The notes under the pieces were generated by a model that was not told where the DNA came from, ran no database searches, and saw nothing but the letters and a program-made list of their open reading frames with translations. Below are positions 17,073 through 23,789 of a stretch of 23,789 nt of DNA, piece after piece; position 1 is the stretch's first letter, and each line of letters begins with the position of its first letter. Both the position numbers and the translations under genes were made by a program. Source of the DNA: JAAYAY01 sp964429355 (lineage in GTDB: Bacteria > Planctomycetota > Planctomycetia > Pirellulales > Thermoguttaceae); contig CAYSCH010000112.1 in assembly GCA_964429355.1 (NCBI GenBank), positions 1-23,789 on the forward strand, in the 5' to 3' direction.

Positions 17073-17082
17073 NNNNNNNNNN
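17073..17082. other. Assembly gap (ten Ns)
   Basis: Ten consecutive undetermined bases, probably a scaffold join of unknown true length. Gene order across it is not proven. Confidence 0.97.
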
Positions 17083-17737
17083 CCAAAACGCGGCTGGCTA
17101 TTCGCAAGATCCGGAGGACAAAACCGTGGTCAAACCAAAATAGAACCTAGCATAAAAATAGCCCCAAGGCGAGATATAACCGAGGCTGGCCATTGCCGCC
17201 AAGCCCGTGGTGAATACGGTAAATTGCTCGATCAGGAGGACCGCGTTGGTTCAGACACGGACCAGCACCCTTCGAGGCCCATACCCAGCAGACGGAAGGC
17301 GGCATCGAATACTGGCTCGCACGCGACCTTCCCTATCTGCTGGGGTTGTCGACCTGGTAGCCGCCACGCGCGAGGCGGATGACGGCAGCTTTGATGTGCT
17401 CATTGGCCTGTGCCTTCAACCATGAGGGCTCACCGAGTTCAGCAAGCACGGCCACATCCCCGTGCTGAAGGCCCGCATGAACGCCGATCTCCTCATGGCG
17501 TGTCGCCCCCGCCCCCCGAAAGAACGACCTGGCAGTTGCCCTTGTCCCCCACCGGCCGTCCTGATACTATCCGCCCGCCATTTTCCGGTCGCCCCGTCCG
17601 GGACCGGCCATCCGGAGGCCGTCAACATAGAAAAGCTCGGCGTCTCACCCGTTCATCACGAAACCACCGGCGGCGCGGAACTGTGCCCATCGGGAAACCT
17701 CCTCCTTCCGTTACATCCTCTCAAGAGTCTTACCGCC
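17083..17737. other. Degraded region between the gap and the OmpA-like gene
   Basis: No intact gene was seen. It contains a DinD/BRO-N-like remnant (17271-17360). Further short open stretches around 17360-17530, on both strands, resemble coding DNA broken by stops but were not identified. Just after the gap (17083-17170) the sequence is more AT-rich than its surroundings. Confidence 0.5.
17271..17360 (+). pseudogene. Fragment of a DinD/BRO-N-like protein
   Basis: A 29-codon stretch starting PFEAHT and containing QTEGGIEYWLARDLPYLLG, then LSTW and a stop. This fits the opening of DinD-type damage-inducible and BRO-N phage/transposon-associated proteins, which run FE-x-I-x(6)-G-x-E-Y-W-x-AR-x-L-x-x-LLGY-x-x-W. 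The conserved Tyr after LLG is missing and a TAG falls where the protein should continue. AGGAGG at 17234-17239 followed by a TTG at 17245 lies in a different frame, suggesting an original start plus a later frameshift. The usual length is about 270-290 residues, so most of the gene is gone. Confidence 0.55.
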
Positions 17738-18571
17738 ATGCGTCGCAGGCAATCGACGCCTCGAAATCTCCTGTTTCTGCTATGGACCCTCGCGCCCTTC
17801 GTGGCCGGCTGCGCGAACAGCAAGTCGGTCCTCCAGGGCAATGTGGACCAGATGCAGCAACAGCAGGTCGCGATGCAGCGGCAGAACCAGGAGCTGCACA
17901 CCCGTGCCGCTTCGCTCGATCGTCAGCAGCAGGAGCTGACGGCAGTGGTTGCGCAACTCCGGCAACAGGTCAAGGTCGAACAGGACAGGTCGCGTCTTCT
18001 CCAGACGCAATTGGCCTCAACTGCCGATCAACTCGGCAAATTGCGGGCGGAAAAAGACACCCTATCGAAAGAAGCGGAGATGCTGACCGCCTCGCTCCAG
18101 CGGCAACGAGGCGTGGTGATCAAGCCGAACAACAGCCTGTTGACGACACTCCCGAAAATCAACGTGCAAGGAGTCGCGGTCCGCCACGATGGCGATGTGA
18201 TCCGCATCGAACTGCCGACCGACCGCCTCTTCCAGTACGGATCCAACCAGTTCCAAGCCAATGCGGGCCAGATCATCTCCGCCGCAGCCGCAGAGATCCT
18301 GCGTAACTATCCGAACCAGAAGATCGGAGTGGAAGGGCACACCGATTCAGATCCGGTGCAGAACTATCAGTTCAGCAGCAACGCCCAACTCTCCGTCGCC
18401 CAAGCCATGGCAGTCTACGATGTCCTGGTAACCCAGAATCGCATGCAGCCGAACCAGTTGCTCGTCGCCGGCCACGGCGGCAGCAATCCGATCGTCTCGA
18501 ATGCTACCCCGGCCGGAAAGCAGCGAAACCGGCGGATCGAGATTGTGATCTATCCCGAACGGGCAAGCTGA
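17738..18571 (+). CDS. OmpA-family lipoprotein with coiled coil
   Basis: A 277-residue protein expected in the outer membrane or cell envelope, binding peptidoglycan. The lipobox VAGC has its Cys at position 25 after a hydrophobic signal (LLFLLWTLAPF). Residues about 35-130 are Gln-, Glu- and Leu-rich and predicted coiled coil. A C-terminal OmpA domain (about 165-270) has LFQYGSNQF, VEGHTDSDPV, the LSVAQAMAVYDVL helix and GKQRNRRIEIVI, with the Asp/Arg pattern that binds diaminopimelate. The layout resembles Pal with a long spacer. The ATG at 17738 fits the signal peptide; earlier in-frame ATGs (17462, 17477) give no family-like sequence. The ribosome-binding site is weak. Confidence 0.9.
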   Translation: MRRRQSTPRNLLFLLWTLAPFVAGCANSKSVLQGNVDQMQQQQVAMQRQNQELHTRAASLDRQQQELTAVVAQLRQQVKVEQDRSRLLQTQLASTADQLGKLRAEKDTLSKEAEMLTASLQRQRGVVIKPNNSLLTTLPKINVQGVAVRHDGDVIRIELPTDRLFQYGSNQFQANAGQIISAAAAEILRNYPNQKIGVEGHTDSDPVQNYQFSSNAQLSVAQAMAVYDVLVTQNRMQPNQLLVAGHGGSNPIVSNATPAGKQRNRRIEIVIYPERAS

Positions 18572-18703
18572 GGCGGAAAAAGTCCAGACGCGATTCGCCC
18601 GACCGCACGCACGAGACTCCTATCCGTCTCTCCTCCAGCCATCTCTCGGTCTCCAGGCCCTTCCCTTGTTTGGATACCCGCCTCAGGGTCGGCAATGGCA
18701 AAT

Positions 18704-18733
18704 ATTGACAAATATCAATGGTCTGCATAAACT
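18704..18733 (+). promoter_or_regulatory. Promoter and likely operator of the toxin-antitoxin pair
   Basis: TTGACA (18705-18710), 17 bases, then TAAACT (18728-18733), about 33 bases before the antitoxin start. An inverted repeat ATTGA-CAAATA-TCAAT (18704-18719) covers the -35 box, as expected if the ribbon-helix-helix antitoxin represses its own promoter. Confidence 0.65.
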
Positions 18734-18766
18734 GCGAGAAAGGAACTCAAGTCGGGGATAATTGCC

Positions 18767-19015
18767 ATGGGCAGCACCTTGAATCTCTCACTCACCGATG
18801 AACTTCGTGCATTCATCGACGAGAATTCGGGCGACGGAACCTTGTACGCAACGCCAAGTGAGTTCGTGCGTGATCTTCTTCGGCAAAAGAAGGAGGAGTT
18901 GGAGGCCTCGCGAATTCGCAGCGCGATCCTCGAGGGCTACGAGGATGTCTTGAGAGGCCGTGCCTGGGAGTATCGAGGTGACCTGCGTTCGCTTCTGCGC
19001 CAGGCGCAGCAATGA
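18767..19015 (+). CDS. parD: ParD-type ribbon-helix-helix antitoxin
   Basis: An 82-residue protein. The N-terminal strand STLNLSLTDELRAFIDE, then the turn and helix SEFVRDLLRQKKEELEASRI, match ParD/CopG family antitoxins (SxxVRxxLR). The C-terminal tail (RSAILEGYEDVLRG) would wrap the toxin. It should neutralise ParE and repress the operon. The ATG at 18767 has GGGGA upstream, and the stop overlaps the toxin start as ATGA, the classic coupled arrangement. A -35/-10 pair and inverted repeat lie just upstream. The family is clear. The exact subgroup (ParD versus other RHH) is less certain. Confidence 0.85.
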   Translation: MGSTLNLSLTDELRAFIDENSGDGTLYATPSEFVRDLLRQKKEELEASRIRSAILEGYEDVLRGRAWEYRGDLRSLLRQAQQ

Positions 19016-19404
19016 GCGCCAAAAAGAAGAAATCACCCGTCCGCATTCTCCTCACTGAGCGAGCTTTGCGTGACATCCGAGACATTGAGGTCTACTCGAT
19101 CGAGCGGTGGAACGCCGACACTGCTCAGAGATATATCGACCAAATCGAGGCAGCTCTCGGTCGCATTGCCGAGGCTCCAGAACTGCTTCGTGAAGAACCC
19201 GACTTTGCCGAGTCCCTCCGGTTCCATCGTGTTGAGAAGCATGTTCTTGTCTGCGACGTGCAAGGCCAGACGATCTACGTGCTCACCGTCCTGCACACCA
19301 GCATGGACATTCCGAGGCGCCTTGCCAAGCTCATGCCTCAACTTTCGCTGGAAGCCAGTCTCCTCCACAACAAAGCGACCGCCACGAAGAAGGGGAATCG
19401 CTGA
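19012..19404 (+). CDS. parE: ParE/RelE-superfamily toxin
   Basis: A 130-residue basic protein translated from the ATGA shared with the antitoxin. It shows the ParE pattern VRILLTERALRDIRDIEVYSIERW, YIDQIEAALGRIAEAPEL, then the strand pair RFHRVEKHVLVCDVQGQTIYVLTVLHTSMDI, with the usual Arg/His positions. ParE toxins poison DNA gyrase and RelE relatives cut mRNA; the sequence alone fits ParE better. It is about 25-30 residues longer than most ParE proteins because of a basic N-terminus (MSAKKKKSP) and a C-terminal tail ending KATATKKGNR. Plausibly intact. Confidence 0.85.
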   Translation: MSAKKKKSPVRILLTERALRDIRDIEVYSIERWNADTAQRYIDQIEAALGRIAEAPELLREEPDFAESLRFHRVEKHVLVCDVQGQTIYVLTVLHTSMDIPRRLAKLMPQLSLEASLLHNKATATKKGNR

Positions 19405-19512
19405 TGCCCTCGCTGTTCTCGGGGTCTGCTTGCTGCAGCTTCCCCGGATGACAGCCGGCAGATTTCTCGGCCAAAGGAACCTCTCGCCTCGGATGTGCTT
19501 CCCCTGCTCGCA

Positions 19513-19549
19513 GGCAGTGCATCGCAAGTTTTCACCTTCGTGCACTGCC
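19513..19549. terminator. 9-bp perfect inverted repeat between convergent genes
   Basis: GGCAGTGCA (19513-19521), 19 bases, then TGCACTGCC (19541-19549). It lies between the toxin end (19404) and the DUF1080 end (19595), where a bidirectional terminator would sit. No T-run follows on either strand, so the termination role is inferred from position only. Confidence 0.4.
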
Positions 19550-19594
19550 CACAAGCAAAGTAGCATGCAGATTCGGAACGGGACGAGGCGGTCC

Positions 19595-20284
19595 CTACTT
19601 GAGTTCCTTGATCTTGATATTGCGGAAGTAGATCGGGGCGCCGGCATGCTTGCCTTGGAGCCCGATCTTGCCCTTGGTCGGCAGTTCCGCCTTGGGCTTG
19701 CTCAGCCATGCGGGGATCTCGGTTCCGTCGGGGTTCGTCTTGGCCGAGACCCACTTGCCCATGTCCATCTCGTTGACCAGTTCGCCGTTGAGGACCACGT
19801 AGATCATCTTGTCCTTGCAGGTGACGGTCATGCGGTTCCACTCGCCCGCCTTCTTGACGAGGCTCTTCGTGGCAGGCTTGTGGCCAAAAACAGCGGCGCA
19901 TTGCCAGGTCTTGGGACTGTCGGCCCATTGCTTCGCGAAGTCGTCGGCAATCTGGATCTCGACCGAGTTGGGAATCCAGTCTTTCGAATCCGAACAGTAC
20001 ACGATCACGCCGCTGTTGGTGCCCTCGGCGGTCTTGAACTCGAGATCGACGATGCAGTCGTCGTAGTCCTTCTCGGTCCAGATACACTGGTCCTCCGTGG
20101 CCGTGAGAACCCCATCGTCGACGGACCAGATTCCTTCGGGAGCAACGGCATCCGACAAATCAGCCTTGAACAGGGTCGGCCAATCCGTGCTGTCCGGGTG
20201 CGACGCCGGCGGGAATTGGTCGGCCGCCTGGGCAATGGTCGATATAACAAGGCAAAACGCCAAGGCAACGGCAAGTTTCTTCAC
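19595..20284 (-). CDS. Exported DUF1080 protein (concanavalin-like; 3-keto-disaccharide hydrolase family)
   Basis: A 229-residue protein starting at a GTG (20284) with AGAGGA about eight bases upstream and a clear signal peptide ending ISTIAQA. The mature part is a jelly-roll of the DUF1080 family (PF06439): EGIWSVDDGVLTAT, DDCIVDLEFKTAEGTNSGVIVY, a SVEIQIADD strand, EWNRMTVTCKDKMIYVVLNGELV, and the end GKIGLQGKHAGAPIYFRNIKIKEL. The family is heavily expanded in Planctomycetes, and some members hydrolyse 3-keto-glycosides. It lies downstream of the amylase and enolase-superfamily genes on the same strand, but 273 bp away, so it may have its own promoter. Confidence 0.88.
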   Translation of the reverse strand: MKKLAVALAFCLVISTIAQAADQFPPASHPDSTDWPTLFKADLSDAVAPEGIWSVDDGVLTATEDQCIWTEKDYDDCIVDLEFKTAEGTNSGVIVYCSDSKDWIPNSVEIQIADDFAKQWADSPKTWQCAAVFGHKPATKSLVKKAGEWNRMTVTCKDKMIYVVLNGELVNEMDMGKWVSAKTNPDGTEIPAWLSKPKAELPTKGKIGLQGKHAGAPIYFRNIKIKELK

Positions 20285-20453
20285 AGAAGTGGTCCTCTCG
20301 ATGCAGAGACAGGGATAGGGTTACGGACTCAGCCCGTGCAACTCAACGGGGGACTCCTGTGGAAAACCACCGATGGACGGGCTCGTTTGCTGAGATACAG
20401 GGGCACAGTCCCTATATGGGGGGGCACAAAGCGCTGAATGTGCTCCTCCATAG

Positions 20454-20482
20454 ATTTCAATATCTACAAGGACCGCCGTCAA
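20454..20482 (-). promoter_or_regulatory. Weak promoter candidate for the DUF1080 gene
   Basis: On the minus strand TTGACG, 17 bases, then TGAAAT, about 170 bases before the GTG. A perfect TATAAT also lies at 20511-20516 (minus) but its -35 (TGGCGC) is poor. Either could be used. Confidence 0.3.
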
Positions 20483-20557
20483 GCGCTCTCCGCAAACGTC
20501 GTACTTCGGTATTATAGCCGACTGGGCCACCGAGCGCCATGGGGATATTGTCGTGTC

Positions 20558-21949
20558 TCATTTCGCCTTGCGTTTCCCCACGTAGTAGCCGAACCCTCCC
20601 AGGTTCAGCGAGAGAGCCTTGTTTGCCTTTTCTTCCTGCGCCCCGTCGGCCAGCAGGGTGGCATAATTCGCCGTGGCGCTTTCAGGAAGCTGGATTTGGA
20701 CCTTCCTGCTCTCGCCGGAGAGGCTCACGACGGAGAGAATCTCCTCATCGACAGTCCGTCGCACGAAGGAGAGGACCGTTTCGGGAGCGTCGTTGTCGAG
20801 CCACACGACATCTCCCTTCGTCAGGGCCGGCTCCGCATGACGCAGCCGGCAAAGGTCCTGGCAGAAGGCAAAACGGGCTTTGCCTGCCGGCCTTTCACCA
20901 TTGGCCCAGTCGACGGGGAGCCGGGCATAGATGCTGTGCCGGGCCGTGTCGGCAACCTCCTGGCCGTTGTAGAGGAGCGGCACGCCGTCGAGGGTGAACA
21001 TGAGGACCAGGGCCGCGCCCACATGCCGCGTGCCCCAGGCCTTTTCGACCCGGTTGTCGTAGGCGTCGTTGGCAATGTCGTGGTTGTCGATGAAGCGGAT
21101 GAAACGGGAACCGCCACGGGGACGTTCCTTCCACATCTTCTCCCATTGCTTGCGGAAGGCGGCCGCGTTGTCCCACTTGAAGCCCCAGCCGTAATCGATG
21201 TCGAAGGCCTTGAGCTGATCGGCAGCCCGGGTCCCTTCGGCAAGCATGGCGATGTCGGGGCGGATTCGTTCCAGCCGTTCCCTCGCGGTCTCCCAAAAAT
21301 CCAGCGGCAGTCCGTCGGCCACGTCGCAGCGGAACCCGTCTGCGCCGAAATTCCGCACCCAGTATTCCATGTTCTGCCACAGGTACTCCCGCAGTTCCGG
21401 ATTGGCCAGGTTCAGCTTCGGGAAATTCCACTGGGCGTAGACGATCTTGCCGTGCTGGTCGCGCTGGACAAAGTCCGGGTGTTCTTCCAGAAAGACGGCC
21501 TTGGGTCCGCAGTGGAGGTAGACCATGTCGAGCAGCACCCGCATTCCCAGCCGGTGTGACTCGGCGATGAACGCCTTCAAGTCGTCGTCGGTTCCATACT
21601 CGGGATCAACATGGTAGTAGTCTTTCATCCGGTAGGGATTCTTGGGGTTATTGGTCTTGGAGGCCTTTTGGCGAGGACTCCAGAAGGCCGGGTCTGGATC
21701 GTCGTCGGCGACAAAAACCGGACACAGGTAGACGATGTCGACGCCGAGTTCGGCCAGCCTCGGCAACCGAGCGATCGCGGCCGGGAGCGTGCCTTCAGGT
21801 GTGAAGGCCCTTGCATGGATCTGATACATCACACCACCGGTGAGCCACTCGGGCGACGTACGCGCCTGTTGCTCGCTGAGGGGAACAGGCGGTGGATCGG
21901 CCGCCAGGGCGGCGATCGCCATGAGTGCTGCCAGACTGAGTTGCGTCAT
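20558..21949 (-). CDS. Exported GH13 alpha-amylase-family enzyme
   Basis: A 463-residue protein expected to act on alpha-glucans after export. The ATG at 21949 has AAAGGAG about eight bases upstream and starts a short signal peptide ending near LAADPPP. A (beta/alpha)8 barrel begins MYQIHARAF. Region II has the nucleophile Asp209 in GFRCDVADG, region III the acid/base Glu238 in MLAEGT and region IV Asp291 in FIDNHD. Region I reads LLDMVYLHCGP, where the Asn before His (DxxxNH) is Leu, an uncommon change that might alter substrate choice. The C-terminal beta domain (about 380-463) is present. The start is 22 bp after the stop of the enolase-superfamily gene, implying co-transcription. Confidence 0.92.
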   Translation of the reverse strand: MTQLSLAALMAIAALAADPPPVPLSEQQARTSPEWLTGGVMYQIHARAFTPEGTLPAAIARLPRLAELGVDIVYLCPVFVADDDPDPAFWSPRQKASKTNNPKNPYRMKDYYHVDPEYGTDDDLKAFIAESHRLGMRVLLDMVYLHCGPKAVFLEEHPDFVQRDQHGKIVYAQWNFPKLNLANPELREYLWQNMEYWVRNFGADGFRCDVADGLPLDFWETARERLERIRPDIAMLAEGTRAADQLKAFDIDYGWGFKWDNAAAFRKQWEKMWKERPRGGSRFIRFIDNHDIANDAYDNRVEKAWGTRHVGAALVLMFTLDGVPLLYNGQEVADTARHSIYARLPVDWANGERPAGKARFAFCQDLCRLRHAEPALTKGDVVWLDNDAPETVLSFVRRTVDEEILSVVSLSGESRKVQIQLPESATANYATLLADGAQEEKANKALSLNLGGFGYYVGKRKAK

Positions 21950-21971
21950 TGGTTGACTCCTTTTCGATCGG

Positions 21972-23162
21972 TCAGGTCTGCCCGGGCATGGGGTACCAGT
22001 CGGGATGGCGGGGGTCCTGGTGAAAACGGGCGTAGTAGTCGCCATGTTCCTCGAAGTACTTTTCGTAGTGCTTCATCTTGTCCTCATCAAGCTGGACACC
22101 GAGCCCGGGTCCTGCCGGGACGGCAATCGCCCCATTCACATAGGGGAGCTTGCCGCCCACAATGATGTCGTCGTCCAGATAATGGTAATGGGCGTCGCCG
22201 GCGAAAGGCATGGCGGGGATCGTGGAGGCGGTGTGGATCATGGCCGCCAGTTCCACGCCGAACTCGGCGCCGGAGTGCATGGCCACGGCGAGATTGAAGG
22301 TGCGGCACACGGCGCACAGGTCCTTGACTCCCCGCGGACCTTCCCAGTAGTGGAGGTCAGTGAGCACAATATCGACCGCATCCATACGGATCGCCGGACC
22401 GAGGTCGTCGAACTTGTTGGGATACATGTTCGTGGCCAGGGGAATCCGGACTTGCCGGCGGACGGCCCGCATTCCTTCCAGGCCCCAGGCAGGGTCTTCA
22501 AAGTACTCCACGCCAAGTCCTTCCAGGCGCTGCCCCACCCGTACGGCGGTTGGAACGGACCAAGTGCCGTTGGGGTCGATGCGGATGCCAAAGCCGCTGC
22601 CGAGGCGATCCCGGCACAGCTCGAGCACACGGGCTTCTTCCATAGGGGGCAGCACACCGGCCTTGAGTTTCATGGCCCCCACGCCGAGTGTCTCGTGTAA
22701 TTCGACGCAGAGGTCGGCCATGTCCTCGGCCGAGGTATCGTCGCCGCCGCCGGGCCGATCGTAGCGCCAGAAAAGGTAGGCGATCATGGGCACGGCGTCG
22801 CGGACCTTGCCCCCGAGGAGCTGGCACATGGGTACGCCGGCCGCCTTGCCCTGGATGTCGAGGCAGGCGATCTCGATGGCGCCGTAGAGCCGCGAGTTGG
22901 AGAGGTAGTAGATGGAACGGAGGACCTTGAGCTTGATTGCCTCCAGATCGAAGGGATCCATGCCCACGATCCTGGGCTTGAGCTTGGCAAGTGCCCCCCG
23001 CTGGTCGCCGCCTCCAACTTCGCCGAGGCCGACGATCCCCTCGTCGGTGATCAGTTCGAGCACGGTCCGCATCATATAACCTGGGTGGACGCCAGTGTTA
23101 TGCCGCAGCATGGCATTCATGGGGATGGCCACGGTGCGAACACGCACATCAACGATCTTCAT
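21972..23162 (-). CDS. Mandelate racemase/enolase-superfamily enzyme, glucarate-dehydratase-like
   Basis: A 396-residue cytoplasmic enzyme that removes a proton next to a carboxylate, probably dehydrating a sugar acid. The N-terminal capping domain (1-125) is followed by the barrel. Visible active-site residues are the Lys165/Lys167 pair in MKLKAG, metal ligands Asp196 (RIDPNG), Glu222 (YFEDPA) and Asn245 (LATNMYP), and the dyad Asp269 (LTDLHYWEG) with His296 (AMHSGAEFG). K-x-K plus Asn as the third metal ligand and an Asp-His dyad are hallmarks of the GlucD subgroup. The substrate (glucarate, idarate or another aldarate) is not settled by sequence. AAAAAGG lies about six bases before the ATG. 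It leads a two-gene unit with the GH13 enzyme. Confidence 0.9.
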   Translation of the reverse strand: MKIVDVRVRTVAIPMNAMLRHNTGVHPGYMMRTVLELITDEGIVGLGEVGGGDQRGALAKLKPRIVGMDPFDLEAIKLKVLRSIYYLSNSRLYGAIEIACLDIQGKAAGVPMCQLLGGKVRDAVPMIAYLFWRYDRPGGGDDTSAEDMADLCVELHETLGVGAMKLKAGVLPPMEEARVLELCRDRLGSGFGIRIDPNGTWSVPTAVRVGQRLEGLGVEYFEDPAWGLEGMRAVRRQVRIPLATNMYPNKFDDLGPAIRMDAVDIVLTDLHYWEGPRGVKDLCAVCRTFNLAVAMHSGAEFGVELAAMIHTASTIPAMPFAGDAHYHYLDDDIIVGGKLPYVNGAIAVPAGPGLGVQLDEDKMKHYEKYFEEHGDYYARFHQDPRHPDWYPMPGQT

Positions 23163-23201
23163 CGGTCGACCTTTTTATGACGAGTGAATTCTCTGAAACA
23201 T

Positions 23202-23220
23202 CCTCCCCACCAAGGGGAGG
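23202..23220. other. Leader hairpin 1 (CCTCCCC/GGGGAGG)
   Basis: Perfect 7-bp arms around ACCAA, starting 40 bases before the enolase-superfamily start codon. It is close enough to the ribosome-binding site to matter for expression, but no role is shown. Confidence 0.45.
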
Positions 23221-23285
23221 CAGTTTACCTGCTTTCACAATGATGGGGCAACTTTGCACGGATTTTGAAGTTTTCTGACACTTTC

Positions 23286-23301
23286 TCCCCGTTTGCGGGG
23301 A
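23286..23301. other. Leader hairpin 2 (TCCCCG/CGGGGA)
   Basis: 6-bp arms around a TTTG loop, about 65 bases beyond hairpin 1. Their G/C arms are related (CCCC and GGGG in both), so alternative pairing between the two hairpins is possible. Confidence 0.4.
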
Positions 23302-23430
23302 TTCGCTTGAGGGATATTGATTCCCACTTCAGGCGGGGTATGAGGGGCGATGGAAGCGGGATGGGCATGGTTGTTCCTGGCGGTGTTATGGGATGCAGTT
23401 GATCGTGGGCAAATCTCTGATCGTCCGTTC

Positions 23431-23460
23431 AGTATATCAGATTTCTATACGCCTGTACAA
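23431..23460 (-). promoter_or_regulatory. Sigma-70-like promoter for the enolase-amylase unit
   Basis: On the minus strand TTGTAC (23460-23455), 18 bases, then TATACT (23436-23431). It would give a leader of roughly 260 bases containing both hairpins. It is the best promoter match on this strand in the region. Confidence 0.5.
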
Positions 23461-23643
23461 GTATTTATGGGCCAGGGTTTTCGGAGTTTTTTTTGGGGGC
23501 ACCAGTCTCTTGCCGGGAAGACTCGGGGGCCTCTCGTCGGCTGCCTGAGGCGATGGACGAGAGGACACAGAATGGGTGCGTGGGGTTGTCTGGGAGTTGT
23601 CAAAACCGATTTTACCTGGGCAGCGCGGGTGGGAAGTAGAGTG

Positions 23644-23789
23644 CTAGGGCAGTCTCAAAGTGGCTTGGGCAGGCTCTTTGGAGCTGATTGAAAGCGGGAA
23701 GGTCTGGCTCTTGCCGCCATGGTCGACTTCGACGTCGTAGGTGCCGTGGAATCCGCGGAATTCTACCTGGCCACCGGAGTTCGATTTGG
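23644..23789 (-). CDS. C-terminal end of a probable glycoside hydrolase, cut by the window edge
   Basis: An open frame of 47 codons ends at TAG (23644-23646) and runs off the window. Its sequence includes GGQVEFRGFHGTYDVEV and a GGKSQTFPLSI strand. A short beta-hairpin of this kind (Q-V-x-F-R-G-F-x-G-x-Y-x-V) is common at the C-terminus of secreted glycoside hydrolases, GH10 xylanase-like proteins in particular. The family name is a guess; that it is the end of a real exported enzyme is likelier. It lies upstream of the enolase-amylase unit on the same strand, but the promoter at 23431-23460 suggests that unit is transcribed separately. Confidence 0.6.
   Translation of the reverse strand, partial: KSNSGGQVEFRGFHGTYDVEVDHGGKSQTFPLSISSKEPAQATLRLP

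Larger units (their letters stand above)
23163..23643. other. Intergenic leader of the enolase-amylase unit
   Basis: It lies between the partial hydrolase (-) and the enolase-superfamily gene (-). It holds a good minus-strand promoter candidate (23431-23460) and two hairpins (23202-23220 and 23286-23301) that would lie in the 5' untranslated RNA. A 113-codon + frame at 23350-23691 looks accidental. Confidence 0.5.

Noticed and set aside
17462..17737. Earlier starts for the OmpA-like lipoprotein
   Set aside because: They would bury the signal peptide and the VAGC lipobox about 90 residues inside the protein.
23350..23691. 113-codon + strand frame near the window end
   Set aside because: No ribosome-binding site or recognisable family. 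It overlaps the promoter candidate and the C-terminal coding end on the other strand.

Overview
The window looks like a GC-rich draft genome or metagenome bin from a planctomycete, probably of the Pirellulales type. This is inferred from gene content, because no rRNA is present. The pointers are a fused type I dehydroquinase/shikimate dehydrogenase (AroDE), secreted DUF1080 and PQQ-propeller proteins, a PqaA-like secreted hydrolase, a prepilin peptidase without the usual cysteines, and many exported carbohydrate enzymes. A run of ten Ns at 17073-17082 marks a scaffold join. No rRNA, tRNA, CRISPR array or intact insertion sequence was seen.

Layout. 90-4466: a PqaA-like secreted alpha/beta hydrolase (-), a GT-C-like multipass membrane protein (+), and a secreted PQQ beta-propeller protein (-) whose tail overlaps the membrane protein. 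4892-7477: a GT4 glycosyltransferase (+) and a serine O-acetyltransferase (-), converging on four tandem copies of a 73-74 bp unit with a palindromic core. The last copy runs into the stop codon of the acetyltransferase. 8126-11857: a very large secreted GH2 beta-galactosidase with a LamG-like domain inserted after the catalytic barrel. Upstream of it is a single diverged, inverted copy of the same repeat (12211-12247).

12324-16276: a compact + strand group of aroDE, aroK, prepilin peptidase and a small conserved-looking protein. aroK and the peptidase gene overlap as GTGA, and the last two are 5 bp apart. 16352-17072: a REC-Hpt phosphorelay protein (-), three bases after the end of another reading frame that the assembly gap cuts off. 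17083-17737 is degraded sequence holding a DinD/BRO-N-like fragment. 17738-18571: an OmpA-family coiled-coil lipoprotein. 18704-19404: a ParD/ParE-type toxin-antitoxin pair with its own promoter and a likely operator.

19595-23789 (-): carbohydrate catabolism. In order of transcription it has the C-terminal end of a probable glycoside hydrolase (cut by the window edge), a glucarate-dehydratase-like enolase-superfamily enzyme, an exported GH13 alpha-amylase-type enzyme 22 bp downstream, and an exported DUF1080 protein. Together with the GH2 enzyme this suggests an organism that degrades polysaccharides and sugar acids. The shikimate and cysteine genes are housekeeping.

I found no clearly new multi-gene system. 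The most unexplained signal is the palindromic repeat family (four tandem copies plus one distant inverted copy). After it come the LamG-inserted beta-galactosidase, the REC-Hpt protein beside the gap, and several perfect inverted repeats between genes.
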